Shown piece after piece: positions 52,604 through 61,572 of a DNA stretch of 64,000 nucleotides; the first letter of the stretch is position 1; every line of letters begins with the position of its first letter. The notes beneath the pieces were generated by a model. It was not told where the DNA came from. It was given only the letters and a program-made list of their open reading frames with translations, and searched no databases. The DNA is from Bernardetia sp042180575. Its GTDB lineage: Bacteria; Bacteroidota; Bacteroidia; Cytophagales; Bernardetiaceae. The position numbers and the translations under genes are program-made. The stretch lies in assembly GCF_042180575.1 (NCBI RefSeq), contig NZ_CP170094.1:5208001-5272000 (forward strand), read 5' to 3'.

Positions 52604-53785
52604 CTATCCAACATCTCTTATATTCCCTTTATCTTCTTTTTGAGAGATTACCTCTGCTTTTTGGGGAAAAATAACAGAAGCTAAAATACTGATAGCAAGT
52701 ATTCCTAAGATAATAAAAATAGAATGTTTGTTGGTAAAACCTAATGTTTTGAGCCATGTTCCTGCAAGCATTTTGATGCCAATATAACTAAGAAGGAAAG
52801 CCAAACCCAGTTTGAGATAATGAAAAAGGTGCATAATATTCGACAAGAAAAAGAACATCGAACGCAAACCTAAAATCGCAAAAATATTAGAAAAAAAGAC
52901 TACATAAGGGTCTTGTGTAACAGCAAAAATAGCAGGAATAGAATCAACAGCAAATATCAAATCTGTAAACTCAATAACTAAAACAACAATAAAAAGTGGA
53001 GTAACTGCCCAAGTTATTTTCTTTGTAGAGCGTCTTTTTTCTTTGGTCTTATCTTTTTTACTTGTCTTTAATTTTTCCTTTCCTTCAAACGTAGGAAGTG
53101 GAATAAAAAAATGAGAACCCACATAACGAGGATACACATTAAATATTTTAGAAGCCCATTTTACTATCCAGCTATCATTAGTATCAATTTCTTCTTCTTC
53201 TTCCCCTTTTATAAATTCATAAAACATCTTTCCACCCGTAAAAATCAAAAATGCTCCAAATACATATAAAACCCAATGTGCATGTTGAATAATCGTTGCT
53301 CCAAGAAAAATAAAGAGAAAGCGCATCACAATAGCTCCTAAAATACCCCAAAAGAGTACTTTTTTGAAATATTTTTCAGCAACTCCAAAGGAACTAAAAA
53401 TCAAAATGATAACAAAAATATTATCAACTGAAAGAGAATATTCTAATAAATAGCCTGTTATGAAGTCTAATGACATTTTATCTCTATAATTCTGAACACT
53501 TAGTGCATAATTACCTTCTACCAAAATACCACCTCTATCTTCTTCTGCAATATATTTTTCTACAATCCGTTTGACATCATCATAACTTTCTACTCCATGG
53601 ACAAGGTCGCCATAAAAATCTAAAAATACCCAAAAACCTAATGCTAATAGTATCCAAAAAACACTCCAAATAGCTGCCTCTTTAAATGAAATAACGTGAT
53701 TCTCTTTCGAAAATACACCTAAATCAACTAAAAGGATAAGGATAATAAAAATCGTAAAGAGTCCAAAAAATATATATTCGTTCAT
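52604..53785 (-). CDS. TerC-family membrane protein (Alx-like)
   Basis: The ATG at 53785 (MNEYIFFGLFTIF) is preferred over the frame start at 53806, since it gives the usual TerC N-terminus. The 393-residue protein has about eight helices. Family signatures: YSLSVDNIFVIILIF with the metal-binding Asp, VVLVIEFTDLIFAVDSIPAIFAV, and LGLRSMFFFLSNIM. Residues ~195-260 form a charged cytoplasmic loop. TerC/Alx proteins export manganese or protect secreted metalloproteins; the substrate here is inferred from the family. Confidence 0.9.
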   Translation of the reverse strand: MNEYIFFGLFTIFIILILLVDLGVFSKENHVISFKEAAIWSVFWILLALGFWVFLDFYGDLVHGVESYDDVKRIVEKYIAEEDRGGILVEGNYALSVQNYRDKMSLDFITGYLLEYSLSVDNIFVIILIFSSFGVAEKYFKKVLFWGILGAIVMRFLFIFLGATIIQHAHWVLYVFGAFLIFTGGKMFYEFIKGEEEEEIDTNDSWIVKWASKIFNVYPRYVGSHFFIPLPTFEGKEKLKTSKKDKTKEKRRSTKKITWAVTPLFIVVLVIEFTDLIFAVDSIPAIFAVTQDPYVVFFSNIFAILGLRSMFFFLSNIMHLFHYLKLGLAFLLSYIGIKMLAGTWLKTLGFTNKHSIFIILGILAISILASVIFPQKAEVISQKEDKGNIRDVG

Positions 53786-54168
53786 AAAATTACTGACTGC
53801 AAACACTCAATTATAGAGTATAAGTAAAGTGTTGAATGTGCTTTTTAATTATTTTTTTATATTAAAATGCCAATTCATTAATTAGTTTGATTGATTTTTA
53901 TGGATAGTACGTTGCTAAAGGCGAGTTAAAAATTAACTGAAAGATATAGAATTTTTAATAACCCTACAAAGAAAGTCAAAAAATACTATAATTCTACACT
54001 GCATTTTACAAAATTTGTTTCTAACAGTAATAATTTTGAGAATTTGCATAAAAATATATAATTTTCCTCAAAAGAAAAGTAGCTTAGGAATAGAAATCAA
54101 ATTACTATTATTCTATAAGCTCATAATCAATAAATTAAAACTGTAATCTTTCAGTTCCTAACTATTCT
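53786..54168. other. Intergenic region, nothing recognised
   Basis: 383 AT-rich bases between two minus-strand genes, presumably containing the TerC promoter and the end of the nhaC transcript. No strong hairpin or promoter match was found. Confidence 0.4.
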
Positions 54169-55695
54169 TTAGTTAATAGGTTCTCCTGTTTCTGGATTTA
54201 TTTTTTTGATACGTATTCCTACATAACCAAAAATAATACTCATAAAAGGGCTAATAATATTGAAAAAACAATAAGGGGCATAATCTAAAGTAGCTACTTT
54301 CAAAACTCCTGCTTGTGTAGCTCCACAGGTATTCCAAGGAATCAAAACAGAAGTAACTGTTCCTGAATCTTCAAGCGTTCGGCTCAAGTTTTCAGGTGCA
54401 AGTCCTTTTTGACGAAAAGCATTGGCATACATCTTTCCAGGTACAACCACTGCCAAATATTGGTCAGAAGCTGTTAAGTTAAATACAATACAAGTACCAA
54501 CTGTAGCTGCAATCATCGAACCAGTAGAGTGTGCAAGCGAAATAACAGCATTACTAATACGTGCCAACATTCCAGCCGAATCCATTACACCTCCAAAAAT
54601 CATTGCACACAAAATTAACCAAATTGTTCCTAACATTCCCTTCATTCCACTGCTAGATAAAAGTCCGTTTACTGTTTCGCTATCCGTAACAAGGCTTACA
54701 TCACCAAACATTGCCATCATAACAGCCGTATAACCTTCAAAATTTTCTAAAGCAAACATCCTCATATTTCTATAAACTGTTTCTGGTTCTTTGCTCAAAC
54801 TTTCTAAAGTAGGAGCTACATTGGCTACTTGGTCAATGATTTCAGGTTGAAAAATAATAGCAAAAACACCTCCCAAAACACTTCCAATCAGAAGTGAAGG
54901 CAAAGCAGGAACTTTTTTGACAATCAAAACAATAACAGCCACAGGAACAACAAAAAGTAAAGGGTTTATAGAAAATTTGTTTTCAATAGCAGCCATAATT
55001 TCATTAACATTACTTGCTGAAGCTGTATTTTCACTCATCAAGCCAATTATTAAAAACAAAATCAAAGTAATTGTAAAAGAAGGAACTGTCGTAAATAACA
55101 TATAACGAATGTGTGTAAAAAGGTCTGTTCCAGCCATTGCAGGAGCAAGATTAGTTGTGTCTGATAAAGGTGACATTTTATCTCCAAAATAAGCACCCGA
55201 AATAATTGCGCCAGCTACTAATCCTTCATCAAAACCAAGAGCAGCACCAATACCCAAAAGAGCAATTCCAACTGTTGCAATCGTCGACCAAGAACTTCCT
55301 GTTCCAAGTGAAACCAAAGCACAAACAATACAAGAAGCCACCAAGAAAAAAGTAGGGGTCAAAACTTGTAAACCATAATAAATAAGGGCTGGAACGATTC
55401 CACTAAGCATCCAAGTACCAGCCAATGCACCAATCATCAATAAAATCAAAACGGCAGACATAGCTGAATTAATACTGTCCAAAACACCATCCATTACCTG
55501 TGTCCAATTCATTTTGAGATACCAAGCGACTAAACCAGCGATTGCACCAGCCAAAAGCAAAGCGACTTGATTTGCTCCAGAAGTAGCATTATCTCCAAAA
55601 ATAAGCACATTGAAGACTAACAAAACAATTAAGGAAAGTATCGGAATGAGGGATTGAAAGAGAGTAGGTGTAGGCGTTTTTTGGTTCGTGGACAT
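54169..55695 (-). CDS. nhaC: Na+/H+ antiporter NhaC
   Basis: A 508-residue antiporter with about twelve helices, the normal NhaC length. Motifs include SGAYFGDKMSPLSDTTNLAPA in the first half (charged Asp/Ser residues in the membrane), LVSLGTGSSWSTIATVG, and NLTASDQYLAVVVPGKMYA and SVLIPWNTCGATQAG in the second half. It exchanges sodium for protons and keeps internal sodium low in saline water. Nearby nhaD (59246) has the same task. The leader carries CACTAA-type repeats (55696-55788). Confidence 0.92.
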   Translation of the reverse strand: MSTNQKTPTPTLFQSLIPILSLIVLLVFNVLIFGDNATSGANQVALLLAGAIAGLVAWYLKMNWTQVMDGVLDSINSAMSAVLILLMIGALAGTWMLSGIVPALIYYGLQVLTPTFFLVASCIVCALVSLGTGSSWSTIATVGIALLGIGAALGFDEGLVAGAIISGAYFGDKMSPLSDTTNLAPAMAGTDLFTHIRYMLFTTVPSFTITLILFLIIGLMSENTASASNVNEIMAAIENKFSINPLLFVVPVAVIVLIVKKVPALPSLLIGSVLGGVFAIIFQPEIIDQVANVAPTLESLSKEPETVYRNMRMFALENFEGYTAVMMAMFGDVSLVTDSETVNGLLSSSGMKGMLGTIWLILCAMIFGGVMDSAGMLARISNAVISLAHSTGSMIAATVGTCIVFNLTASDQYLAVVVPGKMYANAFRQKGLAPENLSRTLEDSGTVTSVLIPWNTCGATQAGVLKVATLDYAPYCFFNIISPFMSIIFGYVGIRIKKINPETGEPIN

Positions 55696-55788
55696 TATTT
55701 AGTGTTTTGTTTGTGAGTGTTTAGTGATTCGCTTCAGTTTTGTGGTTTTAAATAACTAATTGTTAATCACTAAACACGTATCACTAAT
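55696..55788. repeat. CACTAA-rich leader of nhaC
   Basis: Read on the minus strand, AATCACTAAACACTCACAAA and ACACTAAATA directly precede the nhaC ATG; farther up, TAGTGATACGTG and TTAGTGATTAAC show the motif on the other strand. This is the same theme as before mce (38415) and cysQ (44390). Confidence 0.45.
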
Positions 55789-55810
55789 TTTGAAGCAAAT
55801 TAATAAAAAA

Positions 55811-57244
55811 TTAATCTAAACACATAAAAATTCCAAAAATAAAAAATGGAAGAAAACCAATTTTATATCGAACAAGCGTACCCAAATTAGGTGCAGAGAG
55901 AGCCAAAAGAGTAGCCATTCCCACACAAAAAATAATTCCTACGAGCCATAGAATAGCTAAAGAATCATTTTTTGTAGAATTAGACTTTGAATTAGATTTT
56001 TGAGAAGAAAATAAAGAACGAACTTTATAGAATAATTTTTTGATAGAAATAGTATGAACAAATAAAAACAAGATAATCCAGTTTTCGATAACAGAAGCCA
56101 AACGATAATAATTGAAAGCAGAACTACCCAAACTAGAAAAATCTATCTCTAAAGGAAAAAATAAACCTGCTAAAAGTGCTTTTGGACTTTGTTCGATAAG
56201 TTGAAAGTAACTAGGGTAAGTTTGATATTCTCCATTTTTATAATTGTGATAGATGGGTTCAAAATCATAACTATATGTAAAATTTATTTGACTGTCAAAG
56301 TTAGAAGTAGCTAAAATATTTTGTTGATTAATAAAAATAGCCTCTGAAAGACGTGAAAACCATAAGTTAGGATGCAGATTGGAAGCCAAGCCGACAATAA
56401 AAACAAAACTTCCTAAAAAGACAGCTAATTGAAAACGAAAAGATGGATTATAAAACTTAGCAAAATAAGTGTGGGCAAAAAAACTTATTCCAAAAGCCAG
56501 AAGTAAAGGAATAAGCAGAGCAAAATAATAGTATTTGAGTAAAAATAGACAAAGACAAAGAAGTGAAAATAAAATTAATTTTATAACAATTCCTATAAAT
56601 TTTAATTTGTTTTCTTTGACGAAAATTTTTGAATAATTGAATCTCAAAATATCTAAAAAGAGAGCAATCACAAGACCCATAATTAGCCACAAAAAACTCT
56701 CTTTCATCATAGAAGATGCCCAAAAAGCAACCGAAGGAGTAAAAAAGAAACCAACAGAAAGAGCTAATTTGATTTTTCTAATTTTCTTATCAGAATCATT
56801 TGGTTTTATAAACCATTCTGCCAATCGATTTGCACACACCCAAAGACCAAAAAAAGCCATCAAAGAACTGTAAAGACTGGTTAAGTACATATTTTTTGCA
56901 GCCAAAACATTCATTAAACTCAAATAACGGACAAAGAAAAAGGCTCGTTCGCCTTCTGTTGCAAAAATATAATTCCAAGAAGAATTGAGTTTGCCTGTCA
57001 ATAAAAAAGTTAGATAACCATACGTATCACTCCAAAAATAATCACTAAGACGAATTATGTCCTGTTTATAAAAAATAAGGTCAGGAAGAATCATAAAACT
57101 CAAATGAAGTTGATACAATAAAGTACCACAAAAAAATTTGAAAAACAAAGCAGGAAAATATACTTTTGCCAGAGTTTTAGTGGCATTAAAAAAATAATGA
57201 ACAGCAATAATTCCTAGAAAAAGTAAAACAGATACACCTATCAT
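55811..57244 (-). CDS. Polytopic membrane protein, GT-C-like in character
   Basis: The frame is open to 57394, but the 50 residues before the ATG at 57244 are basic, polar and unlike a membrane protein start, so 57244 is preferred (MIGVSVLLFLGIIAVHYFF). The 477 residues contain about ten hydrophobic segments, with an early exposed loop (IIRLSDYFWSDTYGYLTF) and SSMMKESFLWLIMG in the middle. This arrangement resembles membrane glycosyltransferases or O-antigen polymerase-type proteins, but no diagnostic motif is present. Function unknown. Confidence 0.65.
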   Translation of the reverse strand: MIGVSVLLFLGIIAVHYFFNATKTLAKVYFPALFFKFFCGTLLYQLHLSFMILPDLIFYKQDIIRLSDYFWSDTYGYLTFLLTGKLNSSWNYIFATEGERAFFFVRYLSLMNVLAAKNMYLTSLYSSLMAFFGLWVCANRLAEWFIKPNDSDKKIRKIKLALSVGFFFTPSVAFWASSMMKESFLWLIMGLVIALFLDILRFNYSKIFVKENKLKFIGIVIKLILFSLLCLCLFLLKYYYFALLIPLLLAFGISFFAHTYFAKFYNPSFRFQLAVFLGSFVFIVGLASNLHPNLWFSRLSEAIFINQQNILATSNFDSQINFTYSYDFEPIYHNYKNGEYQTYPSYFQLIEQSPKALLAGLFFPLEIDFSSLGSSAFNYYRLASVIENWIILFLFVHTISIKKLFYKVRSLFSSQKSNSKSNSTKNDSLAILWLVGIIFCVGMATLLALSAPNLGTLVRYKIGFLPFFIFGIFMCLD

Positions 57245-57549
57245 TTTTCGAAGGTTGATAAAGTAAAGTGATTGATAATCAAAATGATAATTTGAGAGTT
57301 TGAATTTTATTATGTGCTTATTATCCGTAAAACTAATCTTGTTTTTTTGTAAAGACACTTTTTTTAAACATTTTTGTAAAAGCAAATGACACACTCACAG
57401 ATTATATCTTCGAAATAGAATAAAGTATAAATCTAAAAAAAGATTAAAAAAGAACGTTTTTTGCTTACTACCTATAATTATAAAAAATACTTATTGTGAA
57501 GTAAGAGCTAAAAAAATATCCTATCTTTATCAAAATATGTTTACCAAAA
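57245..57549. other. Intergenic region
   Basis: About 305 bases between divergent starts at 57244 and 57550. TATCTTTA near 57522 is a near -7 box for the OmpA-like gene, but lacks a TTG at the right distance. Nothing else seen. Confidence 0.35.
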
Positions 57550-58881
57550 ATGAATAAAAAATTACGACCAACTATTCAACTCAATAAAAAAATAGTAGCA
57601 TTAGCTTGCATTTGTTTGCTTTTTGTTTTTTCATCATTTTTTTCTCCTATAACTCATATAGTTGAAAGCTCTTTTTTGAAGTTATACAAAAATTGGACAA
57701 CTATACCTTACAAAAATGATTACAACAAAGTCAAAGATAATCATTTTCTTCCTCCCAATTATTTACCTAAAAACTTTTTATCTTCATTCTCTAATCCATT
57801 GGATGATCAGCTTATCGATGGGCGTTTTACAATAGGTTATGGCGATAAAAGTATTTTATTTGGTTATCCTTATTCTTTTTCTACATCTCATTTTGTTTTG
57901 CAATCAAGTGGAAAATATGCTTCTAATAATCCTGAACTTACTCAAACTATACCATTAAAAGGTGTGCTTATTTCAGAAGTGGAAGAAAACTCTGACCTTA
58001 CTTTTACCTCAAAAGTAATTTATACGTATGATAATTTATTGATTACTCAAACTTTAGAACCTGTTGGTGCAGATTTAGAAGATTTGGAAAATACATCTAG
58101 GGGAAATTATTATAAAATAGAATATGAAATAGAAAATCAATCTGATGCACCAAGAGATGTTGAGTTTACTCTTTTATTAGATCCTATGATTGATGCCAAT
58201 GATATTTGTAAACTTTCGGCTGATGGTTCGCATATTGGAATGGATAGAAAATTTGAAGCTAATAAAATACCTTTACATTTTAATTTTTATAATGGAGATT
58301 TGCAAGCACAATTAGTAACCAAACACAAAAATGTAATTAGTCCAGATTTGGCGTATGTAGGACAATGGGCTTATTTGACAAATGTTTTGCAACTGGAACA
58401 GCAAAAAGTAGGAAAATATACAGATGATAGTGCTATTATGTTAAGATGGAATACAAAGACATTGAGAAAAGGAGAGGTACGAAGTTTTAGAGTTTTCTAT
58501 GGAGTTCCTAAAGGAAAAGAAGGAATAAATTTGCAACATCACCAGCCTGATAGAAAATCTCAAATTACTATTTATTTTGATGCAAATCAAAGTCAATTAA
58601 GTTCTGAAGAAGAAGCTCGTTTGAGAGATTTTATTGGCGCAAGGCGTTGGAAAGCTGCTTTAGTAGAAGGATACACTGATGCAAAAGGTTCTGAAAGTGT
58701 AAATTTGGAGCTTTCTAAGGATAGAATAAGTCATGTGAGCTATGCTTTACAGATGTTTGGAATCAAGTATGAAAAAATTCTACGCAAATCTCACGGAGAG
58801 TTTTTTGCTCGCAATGATGAAACAGCAAGAGGAAATGGAGTGCAAAAAGATAGAAAAGTAGTAGTTACGGTTTGGAGATAA
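57550..58881 (+). CDS. Exported protein with C-terminal OmpA domain
   Basis: A 443-residue protein with an N-terminal signal anchor (~13-31: KIVALACICLLFVFSSFF). The middle (~75-325) is a beta-rich domain of unknown family (FTIGYGDKSILFGYPYSFST; TLLLDPMIDANDICKL). Residues ~335-443 are an OmpA-like peptidoglycan-binding domain: QITIYFDANQSQLSSEEEA, VEGYTDAKGSESVNLELSKD and the final QKDRKVVVTV. It would tether the unknown domain to the cell wall. It has no operon partner. Confidence 0.85.
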   Translation: MNKKLRPTIQLNKKIVALACICLLFVFSSFFSPITHIVESSFLKLYKNWTTIPYKNDYNKVKDNHFLPPNYLPKNFLSSFSNPLDDQLIDGRFTIGYGDKSILFGYPYSFSTSHFVLQSSGKYASNNPELTQTIPLKGVLISEVEENSDLTFTSKVIYTYDNLLITQTLEPVGADLEDLENTSRGNYYKIEYEIENQSDAPRDVEFTLLLDPMIDANDICKLSADGSHIGMDRKFEANKIPLHFNFYNGDLQAQLVTKHKNVISPDLAYVGQWAYLTNVLQLEQQKVGKYTDDSAIMLRWNTKTLRKGEVRSFRVFYGVPKGKEGINLQHHQPDRKSQITIYFDANQSQLSSEEEARLRDFIGARRWKAALVEGYTDAKGSESVNLELSKDRISHVSYALQMFGIKYEKILRKSHGEFFARNDETARGNGVQKDRKVVVTVWR

Positions 58882-58974
58882 AACTGTATAAAGATAAGCA
58901 GTGTATAGTTTAACTAAAAAATATTTTCTTACTTTAAATTCTAATTAAGTTTGTCTATTCTTTTTTATTTTTTC

Positions 58975-59004
58975 TTGTTTCCTAAGTTTAGAAACTTAAC
59001 TTTG
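58975..59004 (+). promoter_or_regulatory. Complete Bacteroidota-type promoter of nhaD
   Basis: TTG (58975-58977), exactly 19 bases, then TAACTTTG (58997-59004): a perfect consensus match. It predicts transcription from about 59011 and therefore a leader of about 235 bases before the nhaD ATG. Confidence 0.72.
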
Positions 59005-59177
59005 CAGTAGGTTTATCAAAACCTATTTATTCTCTACCTATTTTTTAACTATATTATTGATTGAATATTATTTTTTGAATTTTATATTGGATTAATTTTA
59101 GTTTTTAAGGTTAAAACATAATTAAGTATTCAACTTTTTTATCTAATCAATTTCAAATAAATAGAAATTTATATGTA

Positions 59178-59202
59178 CTGAGATAGTAAAGTAATCTATC
59201 TC
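59178..59202 (+). promoter_or_regulatory. Stem-loop in the long nhaD leader
   Basis: TGAGATAG (59178-59185) pairs perfectly with CTATCTCA (59195-59202) around a 9-base loop, 43 bases before the start codon. A second possible pairing, TAGGTTT with AAACCTA, lies near the start of the leader (about 59008-59030). The long leader of a sodium antiporter could be a regulatory RNA; no known riboswitch was matched. Confidence 0.4.
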
Positions 59203-59245
59203 AATTTCTATCCTTTTTGGCTATTTTCTAACCATTCTTAAACCT

Positions 59246-60604
59246 ATGTCTTACGAGATTGTCGTTATTATAATTTTTGTGTTGGGCTACATGGCTATTG
59301 CCCTCGAACATAACATTAAAGTAGATAAAGCTGCTCCTGCGCTACTCATTGCTGTTCTTTGTTGGACAGTTTATATCGTTGCAGAGGGAATCCTTCCCCA
59401 CAATGAAGAAATGATTCATAAAATTGTTCATGGTCATGATCAAGGCTTACTTACACACCTTGCCGAAACTTCTCAAATTCTATTCTTTTTGCTTTGTGCT
59501 ATGACTATTGTTGAGGTAATTGATGCCCATCAAGGTTTTGAAGTAATCACGAAAAGAATAACAACAAAGAAAAAACGAAACTTGATTTGGATTATCTGTA
59601 TCGTAACTTTCTTTTTATCAGCAGCTTTAGATAATCTAGCAACTACAATCGTAATGGTTTCGATGCTTCGTAAACTTGTTACAGATAAAAATGACCGTCT
59701 TATGTATGTCAGTATGGTTGTTATTTCAGCGAATGCTGGTGGTGCTTGGTCGCCTATCGGAGATGTTACTACTACGATGCTTTGGATTGGTGGACAAGTA
59801 ACAACAGTGAATATTATTACAAAACTGATGCTTCCTAGTATTATTTGTTTGCTTGCTCCTCTTACTATTGTTTCTTTCATGATGAAAGGAGATTTGAAAC
59901 CAGACAAAAAAGGAACACTAGATACAGGTGGACATGGTGGACATGCTCCTGTTAAAGTAAATGATTTTGATAGAAATTTGGTGTTTGGAATTGGGCTTGG
60001 TGGTCTTTTGTTTGTACCAATCTTCAAAACAATTACACATCTTCCTCCTTTTATGGGAATGTCGTTTAGTTTAGGAGTTGTTTGGCTTGTTACTGAGGTA
60101 CTTCATAACCGTAAAAAAGCAGAAGATGGAGCGCACGGAAAACTTTCTGTTGTTGCGATTTTAGAGCGTGTAGATGTTCCAAGTGTATTATTTTTCTTCG
60201 GAATCTTGCTTGCAGTAGGTTGCTTGCAGTCTATGGGAACACTTAATAAATTAGCTGTATTTTTAGATGCTACTTTTACAGGAGATGGAGCAGTCTATAT
60301 TATTGGTCTTCTTTTAGGACTAATGTCTGCTATTGTGGATAATGTGCCTTTGGTAGCTGCTTCTATGGGTATGTATGATTTAAGTGTATATCCACCAGAT
60401 CACGTATTTTGGGAGTTTATTGCTTACTGTGCAGGAACAGGTGGAAGTACGCTTATTATCGGTTCGGCTGCTGGTGTAGCTGCTATGGGAATGGAACATA
60501 TTAATTTTATGTGGTATCTCAAAAAAATTGCTTGGCTTTCACTTATCGGATATATTGCTGGTGCTGCTACATTTATGGCAATGCAATTAATTGTTGTGCA
60601 TTAA
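59246..60604 (+). CDS. nhaD: Na+/H+ antiporter NhaD family
   Basis: A 452-residue membrane protein with about eleven helices (ArsB/NhaD permease fold). Motifs include FFLSAALDNLATTIVMVSMLR (a charged Asn-rich site), VISANAGGAWSPIGDVTTTM, then in the second half LMSAIVDNVPLVAASMGMY and YCAGTGGSTLIIGSAAGVAAMG. NhaD exchanges sodium (or lithium) for protons, mostly in marine and alkaliphilic bacteria. It has a perfect promoter and a long leader. No terminator separates it from the HEPN-like gene 27 bases downstream. Confidence 0.93.
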   Translation: MSYEIVVIIIFVLGYMAIALEHNIKVDKAAPALLIAVLCWTVYIVAEGILPHNEEMIHKIVHGHDQGLLTHLAETSQILFFLLCAMTIVEVIDAHQGFEVITKRITTKKKRNLIWIICIVTFFLSAALDNLATTIVMVSMLRKLVTDKNDRLMYVSMVVISANAGGAWSPIGDVTTTMLWIGGQVTTVNIITKLMLPSIICLLAPLTIVSFMMKGDLKPDKKGTLDTGGHGGHAPVKVNDFDRNLVFGIGLGGLLFVPIFKTITHLPPFMGMSFSLGVVWLVTEVLHNRKKAEDGAHGKLSVVAILERVDVPSVLFFFGILLAVGCLQSMGTLNKLAVFLDATFTGDGAVYIIGLLLGLMSAIVDNVPLVAASMGMYDLSVYPPDHVFWEFIAYCAGTGGSTLIIGSAAGVAAMGMEHINFMWYLKKIAWLSLIGYIAGAATFMAMQLIVVH

Positions 60605-60631
60605 CTTTAAGGTAATCTTGATCAAATAAAG

Positions 60632-61060
60632 ATGTCAGAAATTGAAAGCAAGTCTGAACAAAATTTAAGAATGGCACGTTTGTCAATAGAGAAAGCGTGT
60701 TATGCTACTTCTATTCATTGTTCTTATTATGCTTGTGTACAATTTATGACACATCTTTTATATGATTATTACGAGAAGAGTGACGAAGAAATAAGTATAC
60801 AGCAAAAGCAAATATCTAAAGAATTGGCAGGAGGTTTTCATGTGTGGATAATAAATTTCTTTGTTATAAAACTTCTTCCTTTTGAAGGTGGAAAAATAGC
60901 TAGAGATTTTAGCAGCGATGCGACACAATTAAAAAAATGGAGGGTTTTCGCAGATTATAAGGCGAAAAAAATAACTTCAGATCAAGCCAAACAAGCTCAA
61001 ACCTATTCAGAAAATATTTTGAAGATTTTACAGAATTACATCAAAAATAAGTCATCATAA
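60632..61060 (+). CDS. HEPN-domain-like protein, possible toxin of a three-gene cassette
   Basis: A 142-residue all-helical protein. ATSIHCSYYACVQFMTHLLYDYY (~25-47) is the conserved HEPN first-helix pattern with the central YYA, and FADYKAKKITSDQAKQAQTY (~107-126) matches the HEPN C-terminal pattern around ADY. HEPN proteins include many RNase toxins and partners of MNT nucleotidyltransferases. The catalytic R-x4-6-H motif is not clear here, so activity is uncertain. The stop overlaps the next ATG (TAATG), so the genes are coupled. Confidence 0.65.
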   Translation: MSEIESKSEQNLRMARLSIEKACYATSIHCSYYACVQFMTHLLYDYYEKSDEEISIQQKQISKELAGGFHVWIINFFVIKLLPFEGGKIARDFSSDATQLKKWRVFADYKAKKITSDQAKQAQTYSENILKILQNYIKNKSS

Positions 61061-61560
61061 TGAATACATTTCAATCTCAAGATTTTATAATAAATAAACT
61101 AAATAATTTAGTAGAAAAACTACCTTACATTTTTGTTAAATATGAAAATGATTTAGAGGGAAGTCATTTTATAGAAATAAAATCATCTCAAGATAACACT
61201 TTTGATGATTTTATAGATAAATTTACTTTACAACTTCTTACAAGTTTTGTTAGTTTATTTTCTAACGAAAACATAGCTTTTTTAAATGAAGGATCTTTAT
61301 ATGAAATTGAAAATTTAACTTATTCTAAAAAAGGTAAATCATTTGAATTAACAAAAAATTTAAGTTCAAAAGTTGAAAATTTTGCTTTTCCTTTACAAAG
61401 AATTATAAAGAATTATGCCCCCAAATTTCCAGAAAAAATAAATTTTTCAATAAAAGATAATTTTAGTAAATATTGTGAACAGTATTTGCTATCTGTTCCA
61501 TTAAAAGATAAATCTGTATCTAATTCTAGTGCAGAGGAGGATTTTGTTCTTGCTGCATAA
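61060..61560 (+). CDS. Middle protein of the cassette, C-terminus resembles a ClpXP degron
   Basis: A 166-residue soluble protein of unknown family (N-terminus MNTFQSQDFIINKLNNLVEK). There is no helix-turn-helix, Phd, AbrB or nucleotidyltransferase motif. The last residues, SNSSAEEDFVLAA, form a loose acidic tail ending in LAA, like the end of the ssrA tag and other ClpXP signals. In known TAC modules the antitoxin has an unstable C-terminal extension protected by its SecB-like chaperone; by position this protein would be that antitoxin. Its start overlaps the HEPN stop by one base, and the SecB-like gene follows 12 bases later. Confidence 0.6.
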   Translation: MNTFQSQDFIINKLNNLVEKLPYIFVKYENDLEGSHFIEIKSSQDNTFDDFIDKFTLQLLTSFVSLFSNENIAFLNEGSLYEIENLTYSKKGKSFELTKNLSSKVENFAFPLQRIIKNYAPKFPEKINFSIKDNFSKYCEQYLLSVPLKDKSVSNSSAEEDFVLAA

Positions 61561-61572
61561 ACCAAACAATGT

